64,000 bases of DNA from the NCBI GenBank assembly GCA_020638465.1, contig JACKIM010000002.1, positions 1,736,001-1,800,000 on the forward strand, read 5' to 3'. A model generated the notes under the pieces. The model saw only the letters and a program-made list of their open reading frames with translations, was not told the DNA's origin and ran no database searches. Within the stretch, counting starts at the first letter, position 1. Each line of letters starts with the position of its first letter. Shown here piece after piece: positions 15,495-23,968 of the stretch. The position numbers and the translations under genes are program-made. The stretch comes from Geminicoccaceae bacterium (GTDB lineage: Bacteria; Pseudomonadota; Alphaproteobacteria; Geminicoccales; Geminicoccaceae).

Positions 15495-16469
15495 TCAGCT
15501 TCCCAGCCTGATACGCGGATCGAGCCAGCAATAGGAGATGTCCGCGACGAGGTTCATGACGATGACGATGACGGCGAGCATGAGGAAGGAGGCCTGTGCC
15601 ACCGGATAGTCGTGACGGGCGGCGGCCTCGACCATGGCAAGCCCCATGCCCGGCCAGGAGAACACGGTCTCGACGATCACCTGCCCGCCGATGGCAAAGC
15701 CCAGCAGGATCGAGAAGATCGTGACGACGGCCAGGAGCGCGTTGCGCGCCGCGTGGCGGATCATCACCCTGCCGGGCGGCAGCCCCTTGGCACGGGCGAA
15801 CTCGACATAGTCGCTGCCCAGCACTTCGAGCATCGAATCCCGCATGATGAGCATCGGTGTCGCGAGATAGTAGGCAGTAATGGTGATGGTCGGCAAAACG
15901 AGGTGATGCAGGAAGTCGGCCGAGACGATGAAATCCAGCAGGTCGCCGGGACGGTTGCCCGGACTGCTCATCCCCCCTGTGGGGAAGAGGTCGAGGCGGT
16001 AACTGAGCACGATCAGCAGCAGGATGCCGGTGATGAAGGGAGGTGCGGACTGCATCACCAGCGAGACCACGGTCGCGCCGAGATCGAGCTTGCCGCCGCG
16101 CCGCCAGCCCATGACCATGCCCACGGAAATGCCGATCGCAAACGTCAGCAGCAACCCCACCGCCATCAGGAGCATGGTGTTCCAGAAGCGGTAGACGAGG
16201 ATGTCGAAGACCTTTTCCGAGGTGGTGAAGGACCGCCCCCATTCCAGGGTGACGAGATTCTTCAGGTAGAGAAAGAACTGCACGATCATCGGCTGGTCGA
16301 GCCCGAACGCCTCGCGCATGCGCCGCTGCGCCACTTCATCGAGGGCCGGCGATATGACCTGGGCGGTGGGGTCGCCGGGCATCAGCCTGAACATGACGAA
16401 GAGAATGGTGGCAATGGCAAGAAGCGTCATGGCGGAATATAGAAGCCGCCTGAGAATGTACTCTTTCAC
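15495..16469 (-). CDS. peptide-type ABC transporter permease (DppB/OppB)
   Basis: This inner-membrane permease (324 residues) has the conserved DppB start MKEYILRRLLYSAMTLLAIA, the EFARAKGLPPGRVMIRHAAR coupling loop and the FSWPGMGLAMVEAA motif near the end. It is the second gene of the operon, after a 198-bp gap containing a stable stem-loop. Confidence 0.95.
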   Translation of the reverse strand: MKEYILRRLLYSAMTLLAIATILFVMFRLMPGDPTAQVISPALDEVAQRRMREAFGLDQPMIVQFFLYLKNLVTLEWGRSFTTSEKVFDILVYRFWNTMLLMAVGLLLTFAIGISVGMVMGWRRGGKLDLGATVVSLVMQSAPPFITGILLLIVLSYRLDLFPTGGMSSPGNRPGDLLDFIVSADFLHHLVLPTITITAYYLATPMLIMRDSMLEVLGSDYVEFARAKGLPPGRVMIRHAARNALLAVVTIFSILLGFAIGGQVIVETVFSWPGMGLAMVEAAARHDYPVAQASFLMLAVIVIVMNLVADISYCWLDPRIRLGS

Positions 16470-16620
16470 GGAATTCTTCTCCGATACATCGAACGACGCT
16501 TCCGCTCGGGGTAGACCGGCCCCGCCTGCCCGACGATCCGATACCCTTCATCCGCGACGCAGGCCAAAAGGAGAGCGACCCCCTGCGACACCTCCCCTGC
16601 CCGCACCCGCCGACCTCCTG

Positions 16621-16658
16621 TCTCTCCATGACCGCACGGATGCGCGGCCATGGAGAGA
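16621..16658 (-). terminator. 14-bp intercistronic stem-loop after the substrate-binding-protein gene
   Basis: On the minus strand the arms TCTCTCCATGGCCG and CGGTCATGGAGAGA pair along all 14 positions, with one G-U wobble, around a 10-nt loop. It begins 10 nt after the stop codon and is not followed by a T-run. It is therefore more likely a 3'-end stabiliser or partial terminator that raises binding-protein mRNA over downstream genes, as in malE-malF-type operons. Confidence 0.6.
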
Positions 16659-16667
16659 GGGCTGAGG

Positions 16668-18311
16668 TCAACCCGGATAATGGAGCTTGCCGCCCTGCCA
16701 CGTGAACCCGGCATCGCCGAGGATCTTCCTCGCCATGTCGAGATCCTGCGCCGGTGCCGTCACCTGCGGATTGTGCCAGTTGGCGTTGACCGGAGCGATG
16801 ACCGACCCGCCGCTTTCGGCATGACCGCCCAGCACGATGTCACGGATCATCTCGCGGGGAATGATGTATTGCATGGCCCTGCGAATGACCGGATTGTCGA
16901 AGGGTGGCTTGGTGAGATTGTAGCTCAGGCAGTAGAAACCATGGGCCGGATAGGCCCTGCCGACACATCCCTCGACCTTGTCGAGCTGCTCCATCAGGTT
17001 CGGCTTGAGGATGTAGCGGGTACGGTCGCACTCGCCCTTCTCGATCGCCGCCGCCATGGCGTCATGGCTGCCGTAGACCGTGCGGATGATGCCGGCGCAT
17101 TGGGGCGCCATGTGGTGTCCGGTATTGGCAGAAACCTTGAGCTCCTTGCCGCGGTCCCAGTAGTCGAAGCGGAACGGGCCGCTCCCCACCGGCGTCAGGT
17201 TGGGATAGTTGAGCGGATCATCGACATCGACATTGCCCGGAATATCCTTCCAGATATGCATGGGGATCAGCATCAATGCCGAAAAAAGATTGGCGAAAAG
17301 CGGGGCGAAGGGCTCGCTCAGCCGGAAGGTCAGGGTGCGCGCGCCGGTGATCTCGATGGAGGAGACCCGCTCCAGCGACGACACGAAGAACGGCGCCTTC
17401 CACTCCTTCTGGTAATCGAAGGAGAACTTGACGTCCTCGGCGGTCACCGGCTCGCCGTCGTGCCACTTCATGCCGTCGCGCAGGGTGATCTCGATGGTGG
17501 TCGGATCGACGACCCGCGCGCCCTCCGCCGCCCAGGGCACCGGCTTTCCCTCGGGATCGACCTGGAACAGCGAATCGTAGATCATCCGCAGTTCCTTGAA
17601 CTCGTTGGAGTCGTTGGCGGCGATCGGATTCAGGTTCTTCAGCGGGGCCGTCGCACCGGTGCGCACGTAACCGTCGCCCTCGACCACGGTCATGCTGACG
17701 TCGGTCCAGAGCGAACCGATGCCCTCGCCCATCTGCGGCGTCAGGTTGGCGATGCGGTCGGAGCGATAGGCATTGGTCATCGACGGATAGACGACCACGT
17801 TCTCAGGCTGGTCGGCCGCGATCAGCGCCTGTGCCTCCAATACGCTCTCCCGGCGCCTGTCCGCGTCCATTTCCTGCTGCTGGGCCGCGGCCAGTTCATC
17901 CACACGCGGATTGCTGTAGCCCGTCCAGTTGAACCCGCCCGGGCGGTAGTTCGATGAATGGTGGACCGAATGGATGAACACATCGGGGTCGATGCGCACC
18001 GACTGCCCGGCCAGGAGGACGAGGAACAGGTCGTAGTCGTGCTCCTTGATGACCTTCTGGATGCCCTGGTTGTAGTCCTCGGGCGTGGCCTCGATGTCGA
18101 AGCCGATGGACTTGGCGGCCTGCGAAATGAGGCGCGCGGCCTCGGGACGCACGGGATCGAACTGGGCGGTGGCGGTGAGCAGGCTCGGAGCCTCGACCGG
18201 CCCGCCCGCAGCCCGTGCCGAACGGGGCACCCCCAGTGCGGACATGCCGCCGATGGCGGCTCCGGACAGAAGAAAATCACGTCGCTGGATACGACCGGGC
18301 CCCATTCCCAT
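16668..18311 (-). CDS. circularly permuted SBP_bac_5 substrate-binding protein (Tat-exported)
   Basis: This periplasmic solute receptor (547 residues) is the first gene of the operon. It has a twin-arginine signal (RIQRRDFLLSG, cleavage near ARAAG). Domain order is permuted. Residues 37-205 match the normal C-terminal lobe of DppA-like proteins (FDPVRPEAARLISQ, HDYDLFLVLLAG, GYSNPRVDEL, VVYPSMTNAYR). A short VEGDG linker follows at about 210-214. Residues 215-547 match the normal N-terminal two thirds (GATAPLKNLNPIA, RDGMKWHDGEPVTAEDVKFS, GSGPFRFDYWDRGKELKV, KPPFDNPVIRRAMQY). The protein stops at ARKILGDAGF plus GGKLHYPG, the usual inter-lobe connector. GGGAG upstream fits the second ATG (18305) better than the first. 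Confidence 0.9.
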   Translation of the reverse strand: MGMGPGRIQRRDFLLSGAAIGGMSALGVPRSARAAGGPVEAPSLLTATAQFDPVRPEAARLISQAAKSIGFDIEATPEDYNQGIQKVIKEHDYDLFLVLLAGQSVRIDPDVFIHSVHHSSNYRPGGFNWTGYSNPRVDELAAAQQQEMDADRRRESVLEAQALIAADQPENVVVYPSMTNAYRSDRIANLTPQMGEGIGSLWTDVSMTVVEGDGYVRTGATAPLKNLNPIAANDSNEFKELRMIYDSLFQVDPEGKPVPWAAEGARVVDPTTIEITLRDGMKWHDGEPVTAEDVKFSFDYQKEWKAPFFVSSLERVSSIEITGARTLTFRLSEPFAPLFANLFSALMLIPMHIWKDIPGNVDVDDPLNYPNLTPVGSGPFRFDYWDRGKELKVSANTGHHMAPQCAGIIRTVYGSHDAMAAAIEKGECDRTRYILKPNLMEQLDKVEGCVGRAYPAHGFYCLSYNLTKPPFDNPVIRRAMQYIIPREMIRDIVLGGHAESGGSVIAPVNANWHNPQVTAPAQDLDMARKILGDAGFTWQGGKLHYPG

Positions 18312-18383
18312 CTCCCATTCGTGTCATGTCGTGCCCCGCGCCCGCGTTCACCGGAGCAGGTCATGCGCCTTGAAGTGAATTTA

Positions 18384-18412
18384 TTGCCTGAACGGGATGG
18401 TCTGTCTAATGT
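18384..18412 (+). promoter_or_regulatory. promoter of the LysR gene
   Basis: TTGCCT (18384-18389) and TAATGT (18407-18412) are 17 nt apart, predicting a start near 18419 and a leader of about 24 nt. On the opposite strand a TTGACA hexamer (plus 18410-18415) overlaps this -10 and could be the -35 of the ten-gene operon, though I see no good -10 to match. Overlapping divergent promoters are typical of LysR control. Confidence 0.4.
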
Positions 18413-18424
18413 CAATTCCAAGCT

Positions 18425-18449
18425 CATTCATAACCTGAATTGATGAATG
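18425..18449. promoter_or_regulatory. inverted repeat CATTCAT-N11-ATGAATG at the LysR gene start
   Basis: A perfect 7+7 bp inverted repeat with 11-nt spacing contains a T-N11-A core, the classical LysR-type binding pattern. The right arm includes the ATG start codon at 18443, so binding here would repress the regulator's own gene. Confidence 0.5.
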
Positions 18450-19396
18450 GATCGCCATTGGATCCGCTCCGTTCCGGGCACGGGCCCGACCGGCTGAACT
18501 ACCGCCAGATCGAGGCGTTCAAGGCCGTGTTCGAGTGCGGTTCGATGACCCTCGCCGCGGAACAGCTCGGCATTTCCCAGCCTGCCATCAGCAATCTCGT
18601 GCGTCTGCTGGAGGCGCGGATCGGCTTTGCCCTGTTCCTTCGGACGACACGGCGGCTGACGCCCACTGCCGAGGCACTGATCTTCTACGAGGACGTGGAA
18701 CGGGCGCTCACCGGAATCGACATGCTCGGCGACACGGCGCAGGACCTTCGCGACCGCCGCCGGGGGCGACTCGCCATCGGCGCCGTGCCCGCCCTGTCGC
18801 TGGGATTCATCCAGGCCCTGGTGACAGGGTTCCACATCGATCGCCCGGAAATCCGGATCGACCTGCAGACCCGGACATCGCCGCAACTGCTGTCGCTGGT
18901 GGCGTCGCGTCAGCTCGATATCGCCGTGATCGCCGACATCGGACGCAACCCGATGGTCCATTTCGAGTCCCGGCACCGCATCGCCATGGTCTGCGTCCTG
19001 CCGCCCGGCCACCGGCTTGCCGGACAGTCCGTCATCCACGCGAGCGACCTCGAACACGAACAATTGATCTCGCTGTCGATCCTCGACCTGCTCGGCCCGC
19101 GCATCAGGCAGAGCCTGCATGATGCCGGCATTCACCCGAAGGTATCGATCACCACGGGGATAACGTCCTCGGCGTGCGCCTTTGTCGCCGAAGGTGCCGG
19201 TGTGGCCGTCGTCGACCCGTTCTCTGCGGCACAATTCACGCCGGACAAGGTGGTCATGCGCCGCTTCGAGCCGACCATCACCTTCGACATCGCAGTGATC
19301 CGCCCGGACGAACTCAAGTCCTCGACGACCGGACTGACCATGGCGTTCGCGAGCATGCTGCAACAACGCCTGGAGACATTCACCTGCCCGGCATGA
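18443..19396 (+). CDS. LysR-type transcriptional regulator of the divergent uptake/oxidase operon
   Basis: This DNA-binding regulator has 317 residues. The N-terminal winged helix is clear: LNYRQIEAFKAVFECGSMTL, then AAEQLGISQPAISNLVRLLE as the recognition region, and FLRTTRRLTPTAEA. The rest is a LysR substrate-binding domain (about residues 100-300) that senses the inducer. Divergent orientation and a 128-bp shared promoter region make it the likely activator of the ten-gene operon. I use the ATG at 18443; a TTG directly before it is an alternative. No Shine-Dalgarno is evident. Confidence 0.92.
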   Translation: MNGSPLDPLRSGHGPDRLNYRQIEAFKAVFECGSMTLAAEQLGISQPAISNLVRLLEARIGFALFLRTTRRLTPTAEALIFYEDVERALTGIDMLGDTAQDLRDRRRGRLAIGAVPALSLGFIQALVTGFHIDRPEIRIDLQTRTSPQLLSLVASRQLDIAVIADIGRNPMVHFESRHRIAMVCVLPPGHRLAGQSVIHASDLEHEQLISLSILDLLGPRIRQSLHDAGIHPKVSITTGITSSACAFVAEGAGVAVVDPFSAAQFTPDKVVMRRFEPTITFDIAVIRPDELKSSTTGLTMAFASMLQQRLETFTCPA

Positions 19397-19553
19397 TCCC
19401 CGGCAGCACGGAACATGGCTCGCCCCGAAAGCGGCAAAAACCTCTCGACAAGCTTCATATTATTTTCTACCAATACGTTAGATAAACAATATAAAAGAAC
19501 GCCCAGGTAGTGTGATTTGTATTTCATTTTTTGCCTATCTGGAGGCGTATATC

Positions 19554-22500
19554 ATGACGAGCCGGTCGATGACGGGTCAGGACCGTCTGGACGCGAAGAT
19601 CCTCGACAGGATGCAGGAGGTCGGGATCGGCGGTCGGGCCGCCATGCCATCGCATGTTGCACACCCCGACCATGGCCGCCCCTTCGGGCAGGCCGGGCTG
19701 TTCCGCCATCATGGCGGGCCAGGATTGTCCCGCACCGTGGCCATCACCCCCTTCCGCCGCAAGGCGCTGATCGTTGCGGGCGTGTCCAGTCTGGCACTGC
19801 TCGCGGGCGCCCCGGCAGGATATGCCGCCTGCGGCACGGGTACGGCCAATGGCAGCGGGGGAACCAGCTATTCGCTGTCCGGTGCCGACACGGCAGGGTG
19901 CGCGCTTTCCGCCAACGACAGGATCACGGTCGAATCGACCGGTTCGATCACGACGAACGATGCGCATTCCATCGACAACGGGACGTCGACGGGCACATCG
20001 ATCACCAATAACGGAACATTGACGGTCAGCAGTACCGGATTGCCTGTCGACGCCGCAATCAGCAACGGTGTCGGCGGTGTCATCAACAGGATCGTCAACA
20101 CGGGCACCATCACCGTGAATCCCGGAACAACGGGCGTACAGAACTTGGGCACGGTGACCCTGCTGCGCAACACGGGCACGATTACCGCCACCAACAACTA
20201 CGCAATCGAAAATAGGGGGACAATGACTGTCGACAATAGTTCCGGAACGATTTCGGTAACGGGACTTGCGACGCATGCCATCTACAGCAGTTCAAATACC
20301 ACGATCACTCTCAACAACACGGATGGTGTGATCTCGTCCGAAACGGGCACGGCGTTACAGTTCAACGAAAACTCCACCATCAACAATACCAACGGCCAGA
20401 TCAGCGCGCTGGACGCTACAGCGCTGGAAATAAACGGACCGGTGCTTGGCATCTTCGAGAACAGCGGCGGACTGATCACGTCCGCGAACGAGGATGGTGG
20501 CGACGGAACGTTCAATCTCGACGACCAGGTCGCCCCGATGACATTCCATGGCGGCACGATCCGGAATACGTGGGCCGATGACACAGCCGTCGCGCTCTTC
20601 CTCGGATACGGCAATGAAAGCGAGATCAAGTTCGATGACGTCGATATCATCTCCGATGGTGCCGTCGCCGACAGCGGCGGTGGCGTTGCCGTTTACTTTT
20701 ATGAAGTCGAACCGGAGCTCGTTCTCAACCTGACCGAAAGCACGACAGTACGGGGCAAGATCGTCAGCGTGTATGGCGGCAGCAGCCGTCTGGTCACCAA
20801 GGCGACCATCAACGGGGATATCGACTATTCGGACAGTGGCGACGACCAGATCACCGTCAATGGCGGCGTCATCAACGGCAATATCGACATGTCCACGGAC
20901 GATGACGTCCTGACCGTCAATGCCGGCACGCTCAACGGCACCATCGACATGGGCGACGCCAACGACACGGTGAACCTCAACGGTGGCACGGTGGCGAACG
21001 ATCTCGCGATGGGCGCCGGTGGCGACACGATGAACCTCAACGGCGGCACGATGGCGAACAATGTCGCGATGGGCGATGGCGACGACACCTTCGCCTATAC
21101 AGGCGGAAGCCTTGGCGGCACGCTCGACTTCGGGATCGGCAGCAATACCCTGTATGTGGACGGATCCTTCGCCAACACCCAGACCATCACCACGGGCGCC
21201 GGTGGAGATACGACCGTCTTCGTGAGCGAGAACGGACTGTTCACGGTTACCAACGCGCTGGGCCTCGGCACCGGCGGGAATATCATCACGAGTGCAGGCG
21301 GAACCTTCTATGTTTCGTCGAGCGATGTCACGGCGAACGATCTCAACAATGCCGGCACGGTGCAGATCGCCAACGGGCGCAGGTTGACGCTTGCCAACAA
21401 TATCAGTGCGACCGCGGGGCACTTCAAGTTCGACACCGCCGGCCAGAACGGCCAGATGGAAACCGGACATATCGATACCGGCCTCAATGCGGTGGATATC
21501 AGCAATGACACGGTTGTCGTGAACTATACCGGCGGGGAACTGACGGCGCCGACCGAGTCCCTGATCATGACGGGTACGGGCGCGGCGAACATCACCGGCA
21601 CGACGGTGGTCGACAATTCCTACCTGTACAATTTCGGCCTGATGACGCAAGCCGCTGCTCCCGGTGCCATGCCCGCGGCCCCTTCCCCGACGAGCGATGT
21701 CTACCTGGTCCTGACGGAAATCGTGCCCATCGAAGAGGGAGCCTCGACGGACAACAACAAGGAAGCCGGCGACGTGCTCTGGAACGAGCTCAATCCCTCC
21801 ACGGATCCGACCATCCAGGAAATCCAGAACCGGATGGTGAACGCGCCGACCCGCAAGGCGCTCAACGACATTATCGAATCGACGGTGCCGACCGTCGATA
21901 CGGGCAACTCGGTCGCGGCGGTCGGCATGACCGGGGCCATGTTCGACCTGGCCGACGGGCAGCTCGCGATGATGAACACGGGCGGCGCCACCGGTGTCGC
22001 TTCAGGCGACAGCAACGATCTGGGTGGACTGCACTTCTGGTTGCAGGGCTTCGGCAGCAACTCCACGCAGGACGAGCGCGGCGGTATCCAGGGCTACGAT
22101 GCCGATGTGTGGGGTCTCGCCGCGGGCGTGGATACGCGCAATCTCCGGGAAGACACGACCCTGGGAATTTCGTTCGGATACGCCAACACGAGCGTCGATT
22201 CCAAGAATGCCAACCGGACCAAGACGGATGTCGACGGTTATCAGCTGATGCTTTACGCCAACCACGACATGGGCGACGATTTCTTCGCGAATGGCATGCT
22301 GCTGGGGGGCCTGGGCAAGAACGACCAGACTCGCCATGATGTCGGCGGCATTCCGGGCCTGCATGCCAAGGCGGACTATGACAGCTGGACAGCGGGCGCG
22401 CGCGTGGCCGTCGGGAAGAACTTCCAGACGGGCGAAGGCAACCGCGTGAAGCTTACCCCGCAGCTCTTTGCCGAATATGTCCATTTCAGTTCGGACAGCT

Positions 22501-22874
22501 ATGACGAGGACGGTGCAGCCGGTGCCAACCTGTCGGTCGACGGAGCCGACCAGGATATCCTCAACCTCGGGGTGAGCCTCCAGGCCGAGAAATCGTTTGA
22601 ACTGGAGAACGGGGCGATACTCAAGCCCAATGTCCATGCGAGCTACAAGTACGATGTCATCGGCGATTCCGCCGATACGTCGGCCAGCTTCACCGCAGGC
22701 GGTTCCACCTTCGACACGAAGGCCCTCGATCCGGCAGACTCGACGTTCCAGGCTGGGGTCGGCCTGAAACTGATCGAAACGAACGGTTGGGATGTGACCG
22801 CCAACTATGATTATACCTTCAAGTCCGATTACGACTCCCATTCGGGATTTCTTCGCGTCGCGTACGAGTTCTGA
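19554..22874 (+). CDS. autotransporter with Asn/Gly-rich beta-helical passenger
   Basis: This type V secreted outer-membrane protein has about 1106 residues. The start at 19554 has TGGAGG 8 nt upstream. An unusually long N-terminal region of about 65 residues (His/Gly/Arg rich) precedes the hydrophobic signal KALIVAGVSSLALLAGAPAG, cleaved near GYAA. The passenger (roughly 100-820) has Thr/Asn/Gly repeats typical of right-handed beta-helices, including 20-residue units with NLNGGT. A region with LNDIIESTVPTVDTG is a likely junction. The last about 285 residues are the autotransporter barrel (GLHFWLQGFGS to a terminal Phe in RVAYEF). It is an adhesin or biofilm factor by family. The gene is followed by an intrinsic terminator. 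Confidence 0.93.
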   Translation: MTSRSMTGQDRLDAKILDRMQEVGIGGRAAMPSHVAHPDHGRPFGQAGLFRHHGGPGLSRTVAITPFRRKALIVAGVSSLALLAGAPAGYAACGTGTANGSGGTSYSLSGADTAGCALSANDRITVESTGSITTNDAHSIDNGTSTGTSITNNGTLTVSSTGLPVDAAISNGVGGVINRIVNTGTITVNPGTTGVQNLGTVTLLRNTGTITATNNYAIENRGTMTVDNSSGTISVTGLATHAIYSSSNTTITLNNTDGVISSETGTALQFNENSTINNTNGQISALDATALEINGPVLGIFENSGGLITSANEDGGDGTFNLDDQVAPMTFHGGTIRNTWADDTAVALFLGYGNESEIKFDDVDIISDGAVADSGGGVAVYFYEVEPELVLNLTESTTVRGKIVSVYGGSSRLVTKATINGDIDYSDSGDDQITVNGGVINGNIDMSTDDDVLTVNAGTLNGTIDMGDANDTVNLNGGTVANDLAMGAGGDTMNLNGGTMANNVAMGDGDDTFAYTGGSLGGTLDFGIGSNTLYVDGSFANTQTITTGAGGDTTVFVSENGLFTVTNALGLGTGGNIITSAGGTFYVSSSDVTANDLNNAGTVQIANGRRLTLANNISATAGHFKFDTAGQNGQMETGHIDTGLNAVDISNDTVVVNYTGGELTAPTESLIMTGTGAANITGTTVVDNSYLYNFGLMTQAAAPGAMPAAPSPTSDVYLVLTEIVPIEEGASTDNNKEAGDVLWNELNPSTDPTIQEIQNRMVNAPTRKALNDIIESTVPTVDTGNSVAAVGMTGAMFDLADGQLAMMNTGGATGVASGDSNDLGGLHFWLQGFGSNSTQDERGGIQGYDADVWGLAAGVDTRNLREDTTLGISFGYANTSVDSKNANRTKTDVDGYQLMLYANHDMGDDFFANGMLLGGLGKNDQTRHDVGGIPGLHAKADYDSWTAGARVAVGKNFQTGEGNRVKLTPQLFAEYVHFSSDSYDEDGAAGANLSVDGADQDILNLGVSLQAEKSFELENGAILKPNVHASYKYDVIGDSADTSASFTAGGSTFDTKALDPADSTFQAGVGLKLIETNGWDVTANYDYTFKSDYDSHSGFLRVAYEF
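20964..21083 (+). repeat. tandem 60-bp repeats in the autotransporter passenger
   Basis: Two closely similar 60-bp units (20964-21023 and 21024-21083) each encode a 20-residue beta-helix rung with NLNGGT, AN and LAMG/VAMG. More diverged rungs of the same length precede them from about 20845 and follow to about 21140. The unit length equals one coil of a parallel beta-helix, so copy number could vary without breaking the frame. Confidence 0.7.
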
Positions 22875-22895
22875 AGGTCCTGACACGGATTGATG

Positions 22896-22925
22896 AAAAC
22901 CCCGGCTCGAAAGGCCGGGGTTTTT
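22896..22925. terminator. bidirectional intrinsic terminator
   Basis: CCCCGGC-TCGAAAG-GCCGGGG forms a perfect 7-bp GC-rich stem with TTTTT after it and AAAA before it, so it can end transcription from both sides. It serves the autotransporter gene and the convergent LysR gene. Confidence 0.88.
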
Positions 22926-22955
22926 GCATTTACGGGTGCTGTTGCAGTCTCGCGG

Positions 22956-23852
22956 CTACCCTTTTCGTGCCTGCTCCAGCAGCCAGTCGAGAAAGGCCAC
23001 CGCCGCGGGCTTGGACAGTGCACGTGGCGAGAGAGTGACGAAATAGGCCGTATCCAGGTCGATGACGGCATCGGGCCATGGCGCGAGCGCTCCCTGTGCG
23101 ACGAGGTCGCCGGTGATCGACCGCCAGCCCAGAACGAGACCGCGGCCATCAAGAGCCGACTGGACCGCATGGACGTAATTGTCGAAGGTCTGGCCTCCCC
23201 CGGCGGATCCGGTCAGGCCGCGATGGCCCAGATAGTCTTCCCAGCTTGCCCAGTGTGGATTGTGCGTACTGCGTACATGGATGAGCGGGGCCCGTTCGAG
23301 CAGCGTGCCGGCGGCAAGCAGCCGCCCGACCAGTGCGGGATGGCCCACGGGGCCGATGCGCTCATCGAACAGCCGGACGGTCCTGCCATCGTTCCACTTG
23401 CCGGTGCCGTAGCGCAGGGCGAGGTCGATGCCGGACGACAGCGTGGGCAGATCCGTCGGCGGCGCCTGCACGTTGACCGGAAAATCCGGATGAAGAGCGT
23501 AGAATTCCGGCAGTCTGGGCATCAGCCAGTAGGTCGCCATGCCGAGCGTGCACCCGACCGTCAATTGCCGCGCATCCGCCTTCCCGACGGCCCGTATGTC
23601 GTCGATGACCGTGGCGATCAGCCCCAGCCCCTCGCAGGTCGCCTGAGCCAGCATCTGTCCGGCATCCGTGAGCCGCGCCGGGCGGGTCGTCCGGTCCAGC
23701 AGCGAAGCGCCCACATGGTCTTCCAGCGCCTTGAGCGTCTGGGTCACGGCCGCCTGGGTGACGTTGAGCCAGGCGGCCGCGGCACGCATCGACCCGAGGC
23801 GCGCCACCGCCTCGAAGGTCGCCAGCAGGCGCAGCGGAGGCAGTCGATCCAT
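22956..23852 (-). CDS. LysR-type regulator (GcvA-like)
   Basis: This 298-residue regulator starts PPLRLLATFEAVARLGSM, followed by AAAAWLNVTQAAVTQTLKAL and the DRTTRPARLTDAG wing, as in the GcvA/AmpR-like subgroup. The effector domain includes DLALRYGTGKW and FVTLSPRALSKPA near the end. It is divergent from the oxygenase gene with a 116-bp spacer, so it probably controls that gene. Confidence 0.92.
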   Translation of the reverse strand: MDRLPPLRLLATFEAVARLGSMRAAAAWLNVTQAAVTQTLKALEDHVGASLLDRTTRPARLTDAGQMLAQATCEGLGLIATVIDDIRAVGKADARQLTVGCTLGMATYWLMPRLPEFYALHPDFPVNVQAPPTDLPTLSSGIDLALRYGTGKWNDGRTVRLFDERIGPVGHPALVGRLLAAGTLLERAPLIHVRSTHNPHWASWEDYLGHRGLTGSAGGGQTFDNYVHAVQSALDGRGLVLGWRSITGDLVAQGALAPWPDAVIDLDTAYFVTLSPRALSKPAAVAFLDWLLEQARKG

Positions 23853-23872
23853 AACTTAACCTGCAACTTAAC
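23853..23872. promoter_or_regulatory. direct repeat AACTTAAC x2 beside the LysR start codon
   Basis: Two copies of AACTTAAC (23853-23860 and 23865-23872) are offset by 12 bp, about one helical turn, immediately upstream of the LysR start. They are candidate binding half-sites for the regulator itself in the shared divergent promoter region. Confidence 0.4.
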
Positions 23873-23968
23873 TTGATGTCAGATTTATCGGCCTGTTGCA
23901 CGGCCGGAATCAAGCACAAGATGCGATCACCGAACCGGCTCGCGGAGCCATGAATTCGTGGAGGCATC

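Noticed and set aside
20845..21140. Tandem repeats as a CRISPR array
   Set aside because: The repeats are contiguous 60-bp units in frame within the autotransporter passenger, without unique spacers.
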